Shown: positions 8,223 through 17,689, counted from the first letter of the stretch. The stretch is DNA of 64,000 nt from Marinobacterium lacunae (GCF_000705555.1 NZ_JMQN01000018.1:186001-250000), one strand, 5' to 3'. Program-made: numbers and translations. Notes: generated from the sequence alone by a model not told the origin.

Positions 8223-9992
8223 TCAGTGTGCATGAGCTGTACCGGCACCGCGCGGGATACGGATATCCTCAACGATGTGCTGGATTTCAGCTGGCGGCGG
8301 CGGAGTCATGGAAGACACAACATAAGCCACGACGAAGTTCAGGATCATACCAACAGTACCGAAGCCCTCCGGAGAGATGCCCAGGATCCACTGGTCGGCA
8401 CTGCCACCCATAAACTTGAAGTAGATGATGTATGTCATGGTGCTAACCAGACCAACCATCATGCCCGCGACAGCACCCTGAGTGTTCATGCGAGTGCTGA
8501 AGATACCCATGATAATCGCCGGGAACACAGAGGAGGCTGCCAGACCGAAGGCCAGTGCCACCACCTGAGCCACAAAGCCCGGAGGATTGATACCGAAGTA
8601 ACCTGCAATCAGGATTGCAACGACTGCAGCGAGTCGCGCATACATCAGTTCCTGCTTGTCGGTGATATTCGGATTGATGGTTTTCTTCATCAAGTCGTGC
8701 GAGATAGCGGTCGAGATAACCAGCAACAGACCTGCTGCAGTCGACAGTGCTGCCGCAACAGCCCCTGCTGCAACCAGTGCGATTACCCAGTTCGGCAGCT
8801 GCGCGATCTCCGGGTTTGCCAGCACCATGATGTCGCGGTCTACGTAGACTTCGTTTACACCTTCAGTCGGGTTGGTGGTCACACGCTCACCGCTGGCACC
8901 ACGACCTTCACCGAAGGCAGGCTTGCCAGCGAACGCATCGCCCGCAGAGTAGTGCACTTTGCCGTCGCCGTTTTTGTCGGTCCACGCGATCAGGCCGGCG
9001 TTTTCCCAGTTTTTGAACCAGGACGGCATTTCAGCGTATTCGACACCTGCGTTGTCCTGACCGTTGATGGTCTGGATCAGGTTTACACGACCGAAACCGG
9101 CTACCGCAGGTACGGTGGTGTACAGAATAGCGATGAAGATCAGTGCCCAACCAGCAGACAGACGCGCATCTTTAACACGCGGCACAGTGAAGAAACGTAC
9201 GATTACGTGCGGCAGACCCGCAGTACCGCACATCAGCGCAGCGGTCAGGAAGAAGATATCGATCGTGGTTTTCTTGCCTGCGGTGTACTCGGCAAAGCCC
9301 AGCTCCACGGACAGCTCGTTCAGCGTAGTCAGAACTGACTTGCCGTTTTCCAGAGTCGCGCCCAGACCCGTCTGTGGCAGGAAGTGGCCGGTTACCTGCA
9401 TGGACAGGAAGATCGCCGGAACCATGAATGCCAGGATCAGTACGCAGTACTGAGCCACCTGGGTGTAGGTGATACCTTTCATACCGCCGAGTACGGCGTA
9501 GAAGAACACGATCGCCATACCGATGATAACACCGGTATTGATATCCACGTGCAGGTAGCGGGAGAACACGATACCAACACCGCGCATCTGGCCTGCCACA
9601 TAAGTGAAGGAGATAACGATGGTGCAGATAACGGCAATCGTACGTGCAGTGTTGGAGTAGTAACGGTCACCGACGAAGTCAGGCACTGTGAACTTGCCGA
9701 ACTTGCGCAGGTAAGGCGCCAACAGCATCGCCAGCAGCACATAGCCGCCAGTCCAGCCCATCAGATAAGCGGTACCGTCACGGCCGATGAATGAAACGAT
9801 ACCGGCCAGAGAGATAAACGATGCAGCCGACATCCAGTCAGCGGCAGTCGCCATACCGTTAGCAATCGGCGGTACACCGCCCCCTGCTACGTAGAACTCT
9901 TTAGTTGAACCCGCACGCGCCCATATCGCGATCCCGATATAGAGTGCGAACGACCCCCCGATGAAAAGGTATGTGAGCAGATCAAGACTCAT
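8223..9992 (-). CDS. sodium:solute symporter, large subunit (acetate-type, ActP-like / VC_2705 subfamily)
   Basis: This 589-residue polytopic protein belongs to the sodium:solute symporter (SSS) family. Family features visible include GSTKEFYVAGG and GMATAADWMSAASFISLAG near the N-terminus, VPDFVGDRYY, and the run FYAVLGGMKGITYTQVAQYCVL. A hydrophilic insert of about 100 residues (about 310-400) separates two groups of membrane helices. It is preceded by a small DUF4212 membrane protein, the usual two-gene pattern of this subfamily. Nearby acs and an acetate-type two-component system make acetate or another short carboxylate a likely substrate; this is inferred from context. Confidence 0.9.
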   Translation of the reverse strand: MSLDLLTYLFIGGSFALYIGIAIWARAGSTKEFYVAGGGVPPIANGMATAADWMSAASFISLAGIVSFIGRDGTAYLMGWTGGYVLLAMLLAPYLRKFGKFTVPDFVGDRYYSNTARTIAVICTIVISFTYVAGQMRGVGIVFSRYLHVDINTGVIIGMAIVFFYAVLGGMKGITYTQVAQYCVLILAFMVPAIFLSMQVTGHFLPQTGLGATLENGKSVLTTLNELSVELGFAEYTAGKKTTIDIFFLTAALMCGTAGLPHVIVRFFTVPRVKDARLSAGWALIFIAILYTTVPAVAGFGRVNLIQTINGQDNAGVEYAEMPSWFKNWENAGLIAWTDKNGDGKVHYSAGDAFAGKPAFGEGRGASGERVTTNPTEGVNEVYVDRDIMVLANPEIAQLPNWVIALVAAGAVAAALSTAAGLLLVISTAISHDLMKKTINPNITDKQELMYARLAAVVAILIAGYFGINPPGFVAQVVALAFGLAASSVFPAIIMGIFSTRMNTQGAVAGMMVGLVSTMTYIIYFKFMGGSADQWILGISPEGFGTVGMILNFVVAYVVSSMTPPPPAEIQHIVEDIRIPRGAGTAHAH

Positions 9993-10016
9993 AGTGAGCG
10001 TCCTTCGTACTTATTG

Positions 10017-10277
10017 TTATTCGTGAACGTCATACTTCTCGTCGAGCTTGTTCATGCTGAACACGTATGCCCAGATCAGCCCGAGGAAGACGTAGATTGA
10101 ACCCTGTTGAGCGAACCAGAACCCCAGCGGGAAGCCGAAGAACTGAATCTTATCCAGAGCGTCAACGAACAGGATGCCGCACCCGTAGGAGACGACAAAC
10201 CAGATCACAAGGTAAGTCATGATGATACGCAGGTTCTCTTTCCAATAAGCCTGCGCATTACTGATGTTGCTAGACAT
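10017..10277 (-). CDS. sodium:solute symporter small subunit (DUF4212)
   Basis: A small membrane protein of 86 residues, counting from the ATG at 10275-10277, which has an AAAGGAT ribosome-binding site 6-7 bases upstream. A longer reading from 10307 has no comparable signal. It has two transmembrane helices (IIMTYLVIWFVVSYGCGILF, then a second hydrophobic stretch ending FGLIWAYVFSMNKLD-like). It matches the DUF4212 family that always precedes VC_2705-type symporters. It lies 24 bases before the large subunit and is the first gene of the operon. Confidence 0.88.
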   Translation of the reverse strand: MSSNISNAQAYWKENLRIIMTYLVIWFVVSYGCGILFVDALDKIQFFGFPLGFWFAQQGSIYVFLGLIWAYVFSMNKLDEKYDVHE

Positions 10278-10593
10278 GGCACCATCCTTTCTATTGTTTT
10301 TATTCAAGACATGGAAGCAGACACGATGAATCTAACAAAGGCGCCGCGAGATAAAATCCCCGACTTTAGTCTGACTCATATTGTCTACAATCCGGCCCTA
10401 AGCGCTGCAACCCCACACGCCAGTGGCGTCAGCCTCACAATAGTGCGGCGACCGGGGAAAAAACAACCTAGACCAAGGTCTTAGGGTATTTATTAGCGAA
10501 GTTCTCGGGCATTGCGTCCCTCGACTCCCTCGAGCAGCCAGGGCAGGTTACACTGGCAGTATGAATTTTCTTTGATGAGCGGAAAGTGTCGAC
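10278..10593. other. Divergent intergenic region between symporter operon and sensor kinase gene
   Basis: About 316 bases with no credible gene. They hold the divergent control region: the near-palindrome ATTGT-CT-ACAAT at 10380-10391, the element CTTTAGTCTGAC at 10364-10375 (the first nine bases of which recur upstream of acs), and a strong dyad at 10467-10485 described separately. No convincing sigma-54 site or terminator was seen. Confidence 0.6.
10467..10485. promoter_or_regulatory. Dyad CCTAGACC-AA-GGTCTTAGG, candidate response-regulator site
   Basis: The two arms are inverted repeats apart from one extra base in the right arm. The core TAGAC-N4-GTCTT matches the perfect dyad TAGAC-N4-GTCTA upstream of acs at 17560-17573. 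The site is 109 bases upstream of the sensor kinase gene and 190 bases upstream of the symporter operon, so it could serve either or both. Assignment to the LuxR-type regulator encoded at 14589 is inference. Confidence 0.55.
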
Positions 10594-13500
10594 ATGTTAT
10601 CGGGCTGGACCATCATTCTGATCTCCCTTGGCTACCTTTGCCTACTGTTCGCGCTGGCCTATTACGGCGACAAAAGCAGTGCGGGCAAACAGTGGGCCAG
10701 CAACCCCTGGGTATACTCGTTATCGCTAGCCGTGTACTGCTCCTCATGGACGTTTTACGGCGCTGTCGGCAGGGCTGCCTCCACCGGCTGGGAGTTCATG
10801 GCCACCTATCTGGGACCTGCTCTGGTCTTTCTGTTTGCCTGGCGGATCATCGAAAAGATCATCCTGATCAGCAAACAGCAGAACATCACGTCGATATCGG
10901 ACTTCATCTCCTCACGATACGGCAAGAGCCAGTCTCTTGCCGTCCTGGTCACCATCATCGCCGTACTGGGCACGATTCCCTACATCGCACTGCAGCTGAA
11001 AGCAGTCGCGATCAGTTACAACGCACTGGCCCCGGGCGCCACCGAAGCGCTGAGCAAAGGCAGCGATACCGCTCTGTTCGTAGCCCTTGCGATGGCGGTC
11101 TTCGGCATTCTGTTCGGGACACGCCACATCGATGCCACAGAGCACCATGAGGGCTTGGTGCTCGCGGTGGCGTTCGAGTCGATCATCAAACTTGCGGCAT
11201 TTTTCTCCATCGGTCTCTTCGTCACCTTCGGTCTCTTTGGTGGCATTGACGGCCTGGTCGAGAACATCAAACTGGAGCTGCGCGACAACGCCAATTTCAG
11301 CTCTTTGTTCGGTGGCAGTTTTTTGACGGAAGTGCTGCTGGCCTGCGGCGCCGCCATCTGCCTGCCCCGCCAGTTCCATGTCACTATCGTTGAAAACACC
11401 CGCAGCCAAAATCTGCGCACCGCCCGCTGGGTCTTTCCGCTCTACCTCTTACTGCTTTCTTTATTCGTCCTGCCGATTGCCACCGGCGGCTTGAACTACT
11501 TCGGCCAAAGCGGAGTAGATGCCGATACCTTCGTGCTGATGCTGCCGCTGGCCGAAGGCCGGGAATACTTGGCTACATTTGCCTTTATCGGTGGACTATC
11601 GGCAGCGACAAGCATGGTGATCGTCGCGAGCATCACGCTGGCAACCATGGTTTGCAACGACATTGTCATTCCGGTGTTGCTACGCATTCCCCAGCTGCGA
11701 CTGTCCGAGTCCTCGGATCTGGGCGCCTTACTGCTACGGGTGCGCCGCGTGACCATTATCACGCTGCTTCTACTGGGCTATTTTTACTACCGCATACTCG
11801 GTGAACAGGGCTCTCTTGCATCATTCGGCCTGCTCGCATTCGTGGCCGCCATCCAGTTCCTGCCGGCAATCCTCGGTGGTATCTACTGGAAACGCGGGAA
11901 TAGGCATGGTGTCCTGGCAGGTCTGTGTGCAGGCTTCCTGCTCTGGCTGTATACCCTTGTACTGCCGTCTATGCAGACCGCCCAACTGATACCGACCTAC
12001 CTACTCGAAAGCAGCTGGATGACACCGGAGTGGATCTCGCCAACATCGCTGTTCGGTATCTCCTTCCTTGATCCACTCAGCCACGGCGTCTTCTGGAGCC
12101 TTAGCCTTAACACCGTGTTGTACGTGCTGATTTCGATGCTGACCAGTCAACGCCTTGTCGACCGTATTCAAGCAAGCGCGTTCACCAACGTACACGCCAA
12201 AGGCTTCTCAGAGCCCGGCCGCCTGACCAGCCAGGTCACGGTAGGCGATCTCCAGATGCTTACAGAGCGCTTCCTTGGCATCAGCCGCACACAGCATGCA
12301 TTTACCGGTTTCGCACTGCAGCGCGGAGAGGAGCCAGCCCTGCCCGGCAGCAAGGCAACACCCGAGCTTATTCAGTACACCGAGCGCCTGCTTGCCGGCG
12401 CAATCGGCTCGTCCTCAGCCCGCATCGTCATGGACTCAACGTTGCGCGGCAAGGAGATGGAGATCGGCGATGTTGTCGCCATCGTAGACGAGGCCTCCCA
12501 GGCGCTCAGGTTTAACCGTTCGCTGCTGCAGTCCACCATCGAGAACATCAGCCTGGGGATAAGCGTGGTTGATCAGCGCATGCGACTGGTAGCCTGGAAC
12601 CAGCGCTACATCGACATGTTCAACTATCCGGACGGACTGGTCTGCGTTGGTCGACCTATCGAGGAGATCTTTCGCTACAACGCCGTACGCGGCGAATACG
12701 GCATGAGCAGCGGCAGCATCGACGAACAGGTAGCCGAACGCCTCTCTCTGCTCAGTTCAGGCCAACCTCATGGACTCGAACGATACCGCCCGGATGGCAC
12801 CGTACTCGAAGTGCGCGGCAACCCGATGCCCAACGGCGGCTACGTCAACACCTACATGGATATTACCCAGCACAAACGCACCGAGGAGGCACTTCGCGAA
12901 AGTGAGCAAAACGTACGGATATACACCGATAATGTGCCGGTTCTGATCGCCTATCTGGACCCCGACCGCAACTTTCTGTTCGTCAACAAGGCCTATGCCG
13001 ACGCGTTTGGGATCGACCGGCACACCATTGCCGGCACCCCCTCACACAAGATCCTGCCCAAGGATGAACACGAGCAGCGTCAGCACTATATACGCAAAGT
13101 GCTCGCGGGTGAGCGCCAGCGCTTTGAAACGCGCATGCCCACGCGCGACGGCTCAACCCGTTATGCAGAGGTCACATACATACCGCATATCGGTGAATAT
13201 GGTGATGTTTTAGGCTACTTCACGCTCTATCAGGACATAACCGAACGCCGTAACGCCGAGATCGCACTACAGGAAACCAACGAAAATCTTGAACAGCGCG
13301 TCCGTGAGCGTACCCATGCGCTATCGGTTGTAAACAAAGAGCTACGCAAGGAAAACACCATACGCGCGTTGATGGAGGATGAGCTCAGACAGGCAAAATC
13401 CGACGCGGAAGCGGCCAACCTGGGCAAAACCCGCTTCCTGGCCGCTGCCAGCCACGACCTGCTGCAACCGCTCAATGCGGCGCGCCTGTTCACCTCGGCA

Positions 13501-14526
13501 CTGGCACAGCAAAGCCACCAACCCGAAACCAGCCAGCTGGTGGAGAACCTTGACAACGCGCTGAGAGCCGCCGAGGAGCTGATCACCGCCCTGCTCGATA
13601 TTTCCAAGCTGGACGCCGGTGCGCTGGAACCTAACTTTAGTCATTTCGCACTGGATGCCCTGTTCCAGAACCTGACCACAGAATTCACAGCGGTAGCCAA
13701 GGAGAAGGGACTGAACTTCCACCACGTCAACTGCAAACAGGTCGTGCATTCTGATCAGGCGCTGCTGCGCCGCGTGCTGCAAAATTTCCTGTCCAATGCC
13801 ATTCGCTACACGGCAAAAGGCAAGGTACTGCTGGGTGCCCGTCACGTTGGCGATCAGCTGCGACTCGAAGTGTGGGATACAGGCGTCGGCATCCCCGAGA
13901 GCAAGCTCAGCGAGGTGTTTGAAGAGTTCCGTCGTATCGACAACCCCAAACACAGCGAGGTCAAGGGGCTTGGCTTGGGACTGGCGATTACCGAACGTAT
14001 CGCCCGCATGCTGGGCCACCACATCAGCGTGCGCTCCTGGCCGGGCCAGGGCACCGTGTTCAGCATTACTGTTCCGTTGGGCGATGCCAGCCGAGCTGAG
14101 CGGCCAAAACCAGAACATCGGGGCTGGATTCGCAGCAAAGGGCTCAACGGCATACGGGTTCTGGTCATCGACAACGAGCCGAAGATTCTGGAAGGGATGT
14201 CCGCCCTGCTTCAGGGCTGGTCCTGCGAGGTGCGTACTGCACTATCAGGCATTGCTGCGCTGGATGTGACCGACAACAGCGACTGGGTGCCGGATATCAT
14301 CCTTGCCGACTACCACCTGGGGGAAACCGAGACCGGCCTTATGGCACTGGCACAACTCTCTTCCTGCTGGAGCAAACCAGTGCCGGCGATCGTCATCACC
14401 GCCGACAGAACTGACGAGGTGACTCAGAAGATTCGCGACGCCGGTGCGCACCTGTTGAACAAGCCCGTAAAACCCGCAGCACTGCGCGCGCTGATCAATA
14501 AGTTGATCGCCACCGCACGCACCTGA
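10594..14526 (+). CDS. symporter-fused hybrid histidine kinase, CrbS/MxtR-type acetate sensor
   Basis: A 1310-residue membrane protein. Residues 1 to about 500 form a sodium:solute symporter-like domain of about 13 helices. Two PAS domains follow (about 645-760 and 765-885), then a coiled coil, a HisKA domain with phosphoacceptor His954 in AASHDLLQPLNAARLF, an ATPase domain (GVGIPESK, GLGLGLAITERIA) and a receiver domain with Asp1239 (IILADYHL). Kinases with this architecture (CrbS in Vibrio, MxtR in Pseudomonas) control acs through a LuxR-type partner. That partner lies just downstream on the opposite strand, convergent across a shared terminator. Whether the symporter domain transports or only senses is not clear from sequence. 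Confidence 0.92.
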   Translation: MLSGWTIILISLGYLCLLFALAYYGDKSSAGKQWASNPWVYSLSLAVYCSSWTFYGAVGRAASTGWEFMATYLGPALVFLFAWRIIEKIILISKQQNITSISDFISSRYGKSQSLAVLVTIIAVLGTIPYIALQLKAVAISYNALAPGATEALSKGSDTALFVALAMAVFGILFGTRHIDATEHHEGLVLAVAFESIIKLAAFFSIGLFVTFGLFGGIDGLVENIKLELRDNANFSSLFGGSFLTEVLLACGAAICLPRQFHVTIVENTRSQNLRTARWVFPLYLLLLSLFVLPIATGGLNYFGQSGVDADTFVLMLPLAEGREYLATFAFIGGLSAATSMVIVASITLATMVCNDIVIPVLLRIPQLRLSESSDLGALLLRVRRVTIITLLLLGYFYYRILGEQGSLASFGLLAFVAAIQFLPAILGGIYWKRGNRHGVLAGLCAGFLLWLYTLVLPSMQTAQLIPTYLLESSWMTPEWISPTSLFGISFLDPLSHGVFWSLSLNTVLYVLISMLTSQRLVDRIQASAFTNVHAKGFSEPGRLTSQVTVGDLQMLTERFLGISRTQHAFTGFALQRGEEPALPGSKATPELIQYTERLLAGAIGSSSARIVMDSTLRGKEMEIGDVVAIVDEASQALRFNRSLLQSTIENISLGISVVDQRMRLVAWNQRYIDMFNYPDGLVCVGRPIEEIFRYNAVRGEYGMSSGSIDEQVAERLSLLSSGQPHGLERYRPDGTVLEVRGNPMPNGGYVNTYMDITQHKRTEEALRESEQNVRIYTDNVPVLIAYLDPDRNFLFVNKAYADAFGIDRHTIAGTPSHKILPKDEHEQRQHYIRKVLAGERQRFETRMPTRDGSTRYAEVTYIPHIGEYGDVLGYFTLYQDITERRNAEIALQETNENLEQRVRERTHALSVVNKELRKENTIRALMEDELRQAKSDAEAANLGKTRFLAAASHDLLQPLNAARLFTSALAQQSHQPETSQLVENLDNALRAAEELITALLDISKLDAGALEPNFSHFALDALFQNLTTEFTAVAKEKGLNFHHVNCKQVVHSDQALLRRVLQNFLSNAIRYTAKGKVLLGARHVGDQLRLEVWDTGVGIPESKLSEVFEEFRRIDNPKHSEVKGLGLGLAITERIARMLGHHISVRSWPGQGTVFSITVPLGDASRAERPKPEHRGWIRSKGLNGIRVLVIDNEPKILEGMSALLQGWSCEVRTALSGIAALDVTDNSDWVPDIILADYHLGETETGLMALAQLSSCWSKPVPAIVITADRTDEVTQKIRDAGAHLLNKPVKPAALRALINKLIATART

Positions 14527-14537
14527 GTAATCACGAC

Positions 14538-14570
14538 AAAAAAGGCGATGCTCCTGAATATCGCCTTTTT
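14538..14570. terminator. Bidirectional Rho-independent terminator
   Basis: AAAAAAGGCGAT and ATCGCCTTTTT form a stem with a 10-base loop between the convergent kinase and response-regulator genes. It has A and T tracts on both sides and so can act on both strands. Confidence 0.85.
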
Positions 14571-14588
14571 CACTTCATTATGTCGAAT

Positions 14589-15254
14589 TCAGACGGCGGG
14601 CTTGGGCAGTTCGACACCCAGACGCTGAGCTGCGATAACCGCTTGCGTACGGCTGTGAACACCGAGTTTGCGAAGAATCGCCGTGACATGAGCCTTGATG
14701 GTAGCCTCCGACACACTCAGCTCATAGGCAATCTGCTTGTTCAACAAGCCTTCCGTCAGCATGGTCAGCACCCTGAACTGCTGTGGCGTCAGTGACGCCA
14801 GGGCGGCAGCAAACTTCTGATCCTCTTCGGTTACCAGATCGTCCAGACTGTCAGAAATCTCCTGCGGTAACCACTCATCCCCCTGCAGCACCGCTGCAAT
14901 CGCTTCGGATATTACCTCGAGCGGAGCGGACTTCGGGATAAAACCGGACGCGCCAAAATCGATGGCGCGCTTCATCACCTGAGGTTCTTCGCTGCCGGAT
15001 ACAACCACAACCGGAATCCCCGGATGTTGCCCGCGCAAAAAGACCAACCCCGAGAAGCCCTGAGCACCGGGCATATGGATATCAAGAAGTACGAGATCGG
15101 CGTCAACGTGAGCCTCCACCGTCTCTTGTACCGCTGCCAGCGTGTCAGCCTCTAGAATGGTGACACCGGGCACGGCCTGAGTGACCGCCTGCTTCAGAGC
15201 CGCTCGAAATAGCGGATGATCGTCGGCGATTATGATTTTCTGGGCCAGCTGCAT
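14589..15254 (-). CDS. LuxR/NarL-type response regulator, CrbR/ErdR-like
   Basis: A two-domain regulator of 221 residues, counting from the ATG at 15252-15254, which is preceded by a purine-rich GAGGGGG site; a reading from 15293 would add 13 unlikely residues. The receiver has the acidic pocket IIIADDHPLF and phosphoacceptor Asp58 in LVLLDIHMPG. The C-terminal helix-turn-helix reads LLNKQIAYELSVSEATIKAHVT. It is convergent with the symporter-fused kinase and flanked by acs, the arrangement known for CrbSR/MxtR-ErdR systems that activate acetyl-CoA synthetase. Its likely targets are acs and the symporter operon. Confidence 0.9.
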   Translation of the reverse strand: MQLAQKIIIADDHPLFRAALKQAVTQAVPGVTILEADTLAAVQETVEAHVDADLVLLDIHMPGAQGFSGLVFLRGQHPGIPVVVVSGSEEPQVMKRAIDFGASGFIPKSAPLEVISEAIAAVLQGDEWLPQEISDSLDDLVTEEDQKFAAALASLTPQQFRVLTMLTEGLLNKQIAYELSVSEATIKAHVTAILRKLGVHSRTQAVIAAQRLGVELPKPAV

Positions 15255-15295
15255 GCGAATCCCCCTCTGCCTGCGACCCCTGCGGGATCTCAAAC

Positions 15296-15324
15296 TGATT
15301 CCAGATATAACTGGTCCGGAATCA
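15296..15324. promoter_or_regulatory. Inverted repeat TGATTCC-N15-GGAATCA upstream of the response regulator
   Basis: Perfect 7-base arms flank a 15-base spacer that itself holds CCAG...CTGG. The repeat lies 42-70 bases upstream of the regulator start, where an operator would be expected. No protein can be assigned from sequence. Confidence 0.4.
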
Positions 15325-15393
15325 TATCAGGAAACCCACACTGCTGATAATGAAACTGGACACTCTAGAGTTGCAGTATACGGAAAAATAACG

Positions 15394-15430
15394 AAAAAAC
15401 GCCCCGATGCCGAAGCACCGGGGCGTTTTT
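15394..15430 (-). terminator. Rho-independent terminator of acs
   Basis: A stem of ACGCCCCG / CGGGGCGT, flanked by A6 and T5 tracts, lies 38 bases after the acs stop on the minus strand. It separates acs from the promoter region of the response regulator. Confidence 0.88.
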
Positions 15431-15468
15431 AAGATCGCCCCTAAATAACGGGGGATCGAACCGTGTAT

Positions 15469-17424
15469 TTAACCCTTGCGGTTCATGCGATGTTCGATCA
15501 GATCGTCAACGACTGTCGGATCGGCCAGCGTAGAGGTATCGCCCAGCGCACCGAAATCATCCTCGGCGATCTTGCGCAGAATACGGCGCATAATCTTGCC
15601 CGAACGTGTTTTCGGCATACCCGGCGCGAACTGGATCAGATCCGGCGAAGCGATCGGGCCGATCTCTGAACGCACCCAATTGCGCAGTTCCTTCATCAAC
15701 TCATCACTCTGCTCGAAGCCCGACTGCAGGGTGACATAGACGTAGATACCCTGTCCCTTGAGTTCGTGCGGGTAACCCACCACTGCTGCCTCGGCAACAG
15801 CCGGATGCGCAACCAGTGCGGATTCGACCTCTGCCGTACCCATGCGGTGACCGGAGACGTTGATCACGTCATCCACACGACCGGTGATCCAGTAGTAACC
15901 GTCCGCATCGCGACGGGCACCGTCACCTGTGGTGTAGTAGCCCTTGAAGCTGGTGAAGTAGGTCTGAACGAAGCGGTCATGATCGCCCCAGATGGAGCGG
16001 CTCTGACCCGGCCAGGAGTCCTTGATCACCAGGTTACCCTCGGTGGCACCTTCGAGCTCATTGCCTTCGTTATCCACCAGAGCCGGCTGAACACCGAAGA
16101 ACGGACGGGTCGCAGAGCCCGGCTTGGTAGCCGTCGCGCCCGGCAATGGCACGATCATGATGCCGCCGGTTTCCGTCTGCCACCAGGTATCGACGATCGG
16201 GCACTTACCCTTGCCGACTACGCGGTTGTACCACTCCCAGGCTTCCGGGTTGATCGGCTCACCCACTGAACCAAGCAGTTTCAGAGACGACAGATCGGAG
16301 TCACCCAATACGTCTTCACCCTGCTGCATCAGCGCGCGAATAGCCGTAGGTGCTGTGTAGAACTGATTGACCTTGTGCTTCTCGATAACACGACCGAAAC
16401 GGCTGTTATCCGGATAGCTCGGCACGCCTTCGAACATCACCGTGGTCGCGCCGTTGGCCAGCGGTCCGTAAACAATGTAGCTGTGGCCGGTCACCCAACC
16501 CACGTCAGCGGTACACCAGTAGATGTCACCTTCGTGGTAGTCAAAGACATACTGGTGGGTCATGGACGCATAGACCATGTAACCGCCAGTGGTGTGCTTG
16601 AGCCCTTTCGGAGCACCGGTAGAACCGGAAGTGTAGAGGATGAACAGCGGCGCTTCCGCTTCCATCTCTTCTGCCGGGCAGTCAGTCGATGCTGCTGCGA
16701 CAGCCTCTTCGTACCACAGGTCACGACTGTCATCCCAGGCGACGTCTTTATCGACACGCTTGACGACCACAACCTTCTCGGCACAGGCCGCAGCCCCCGG
16801 GTGCTTCAACGCTTTATCAACGTTCTCTTTCAGCGGAACGACCTTGCCACCGCGCAGCGAGTAGTTGGAAGTGATAACCAACTTGGATTTGGCACCCTCG
16901 ATACGGGCAGCCAGCGCCTCCGGCGAGAAACCGCCGAATACGATGGAGTGCACGGCACCGATGCGTGCGCACGCCAGCATGGCAACGGCCGCTTCCGGAA
17001 TCATCGGCAGATACAGTGTGACCACGTCACCCTTTTCAATGCCCTGTGCCTTGAGCACATTGGCGAAACGGCAGACACGCTCATGCAGGTCGCGGTAGGT
17101 AATTTTTTCATCTTCGCTGGGATCGTCGCCTTCCCAGATGATGGCCACCTGGTCGCCCCGTGTTTCGAGATGACGGTCCAGACAGTTGTAGGAGGCATTC
17201 AGCGTGCCGTCCTCAAACCATTTGATCGATACGTTATGCGGATCGAAGGAGGTATTTTTGACTTTGGCGTACGGTTTAAACCAGTCCAGTCGCTTACCCT
17301 GCTCGCCCCAGAAGGTATCCGGATCGTTGATCGACTGATCGTACATGGCAGCATATTTTTCGCTGTCGGCATGTGCGTTGGCAACGAACGCCGGATCTGC
17401 CGGGTAGACTTTCTCTTCACTCAT
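15469..17424 (-). CDS. acs: acetyl-CoA synthetase
   Basis: AMP-forming acetate:CoA ligase of 651 residues, the usual length. It activates acetate to acetyl-AMP and then acetyl-CoA for growth on acetate. Visible signatures are the nucleotide-binding loop [19 protein letters not shown], the [10 protein letters not shown] motif, [18 protein letters not shown], and the C-terminal [14 protein letters not shown] whose Lys is the known acetylation-controlled residue of the family. It is monocistronic, with its own terminator and a 265-base upstream region containing the TAGAC dyad. Neighbouring symporter, kinase and regulator genes point to acetate-scavenging control. Confidence 0.97.
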   Translation of the reverse strand: MSEEKVYPADPAFVANAHADSEKYAAMYDQSINDPDTFWGEQGKRLDWFKPYAKVKNTSFDPHNVSIKWFEDGTLNASYNCLDRHLETRGDQVAIIWEGDDPSEDEKITYRDLHERVCRFANVLKAQGIEKGDVVTLYLPMIPEAAVAMLACARIGAVHSIVFGGFSPEALAARIEGAKSKLVITSNYSLRGGKVVPLKENVDKALKHPGAAACAEKVVVVKRVDKDVAWDDSRDLWYEEAVAAASTDCPAEEMEAEAPLFILYTSGSTGAPKGLKHTTGGYMVYASMTHQYVFDYHEGDIYWCTADVGWVTGHSYIVYGPLANGATTVMFEGVPSYPDNSRFGRVIEKHKVNQFYTAPTAIRALMQQGEDVLGDSDLSSLKLLGSVGEPINPEAWEWYNRVVGKGKCPIVDTWWQTETGGIMIVPLPGATATKPGSATRPFFGVQPALVDNEGNELEGATEGNLVIKDSWPGQSRSIWGDHDRFVQTYFTSFKGYYTTGDGARRDADGYYWITGRVDDVINVSGHRMGTAEVESALVAHPAVAEAAVVGYPHELKGQGIYVYVTLQSGFEQSDELMKELRNWVRSEIGPIASPDLIQFAPGMPKTRSGKIMRRILRKIAEDDFGALGDTSTLADPTVVDDLIEHRMNRKG

Positions 17425-17559
17425 TGTGATGCCCCTAGCCTTGGAAATTTGTTGTTATACGGTTCGCGGAACGGCCTGTTATTGTTGCTCTTGAATGCGG
17501 CCGTGTGAGTAGACTCAACCTGCTTAACGTTATACTTGAGCGGCACTTCATCCCTGAAT

Positions 17560-17586
17560 TAGACATTGGTCTATCGATTGTTAGAC
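17560..17586. promoter_or_regulatory. TAGAC-N4-GTCTA dyad plus TAGAC half-site upstream of acs
   Basis: A perfect inverted repeat (TAGAC at 17560-17564, GTCTA at 17569-17573) is followed 8 bases later by another TAGAC in TTAGACTAAAG. They sit 136-162 bases upstream of the acs start. The same core occurs upstream of the symporter operon and kinase gene. It is a candidate binding site for the local LuxR-type regulator, by inference. Confidence 0.58.
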
Positions 17587-17689
17587 TAAAGAACTGCTGG
17601 CTTTCGAGTTTGTAAACACTCACATACTTTCTAAATTCCCGTCACCGCACCTCGCAGTATAGTCATAATCGCTGCCGATTCATGACTGA

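Noticed and set aside
8181-9338. 385-codon plus-strand frame opposite the symporter gene
   Set aside because: The minus-strand reading is an unmistakable SSS symporter; the plus-strand product is His/Arg/Gln-rich with no known motif, typical of the antisense frame of a GC-rich gene.
16375-17508. 377-codon plus-strand frame opposite acs
   Set aside because: Antisense shadow of acetyl-CoA synthetase, whose motifs are clear on the minus strand.
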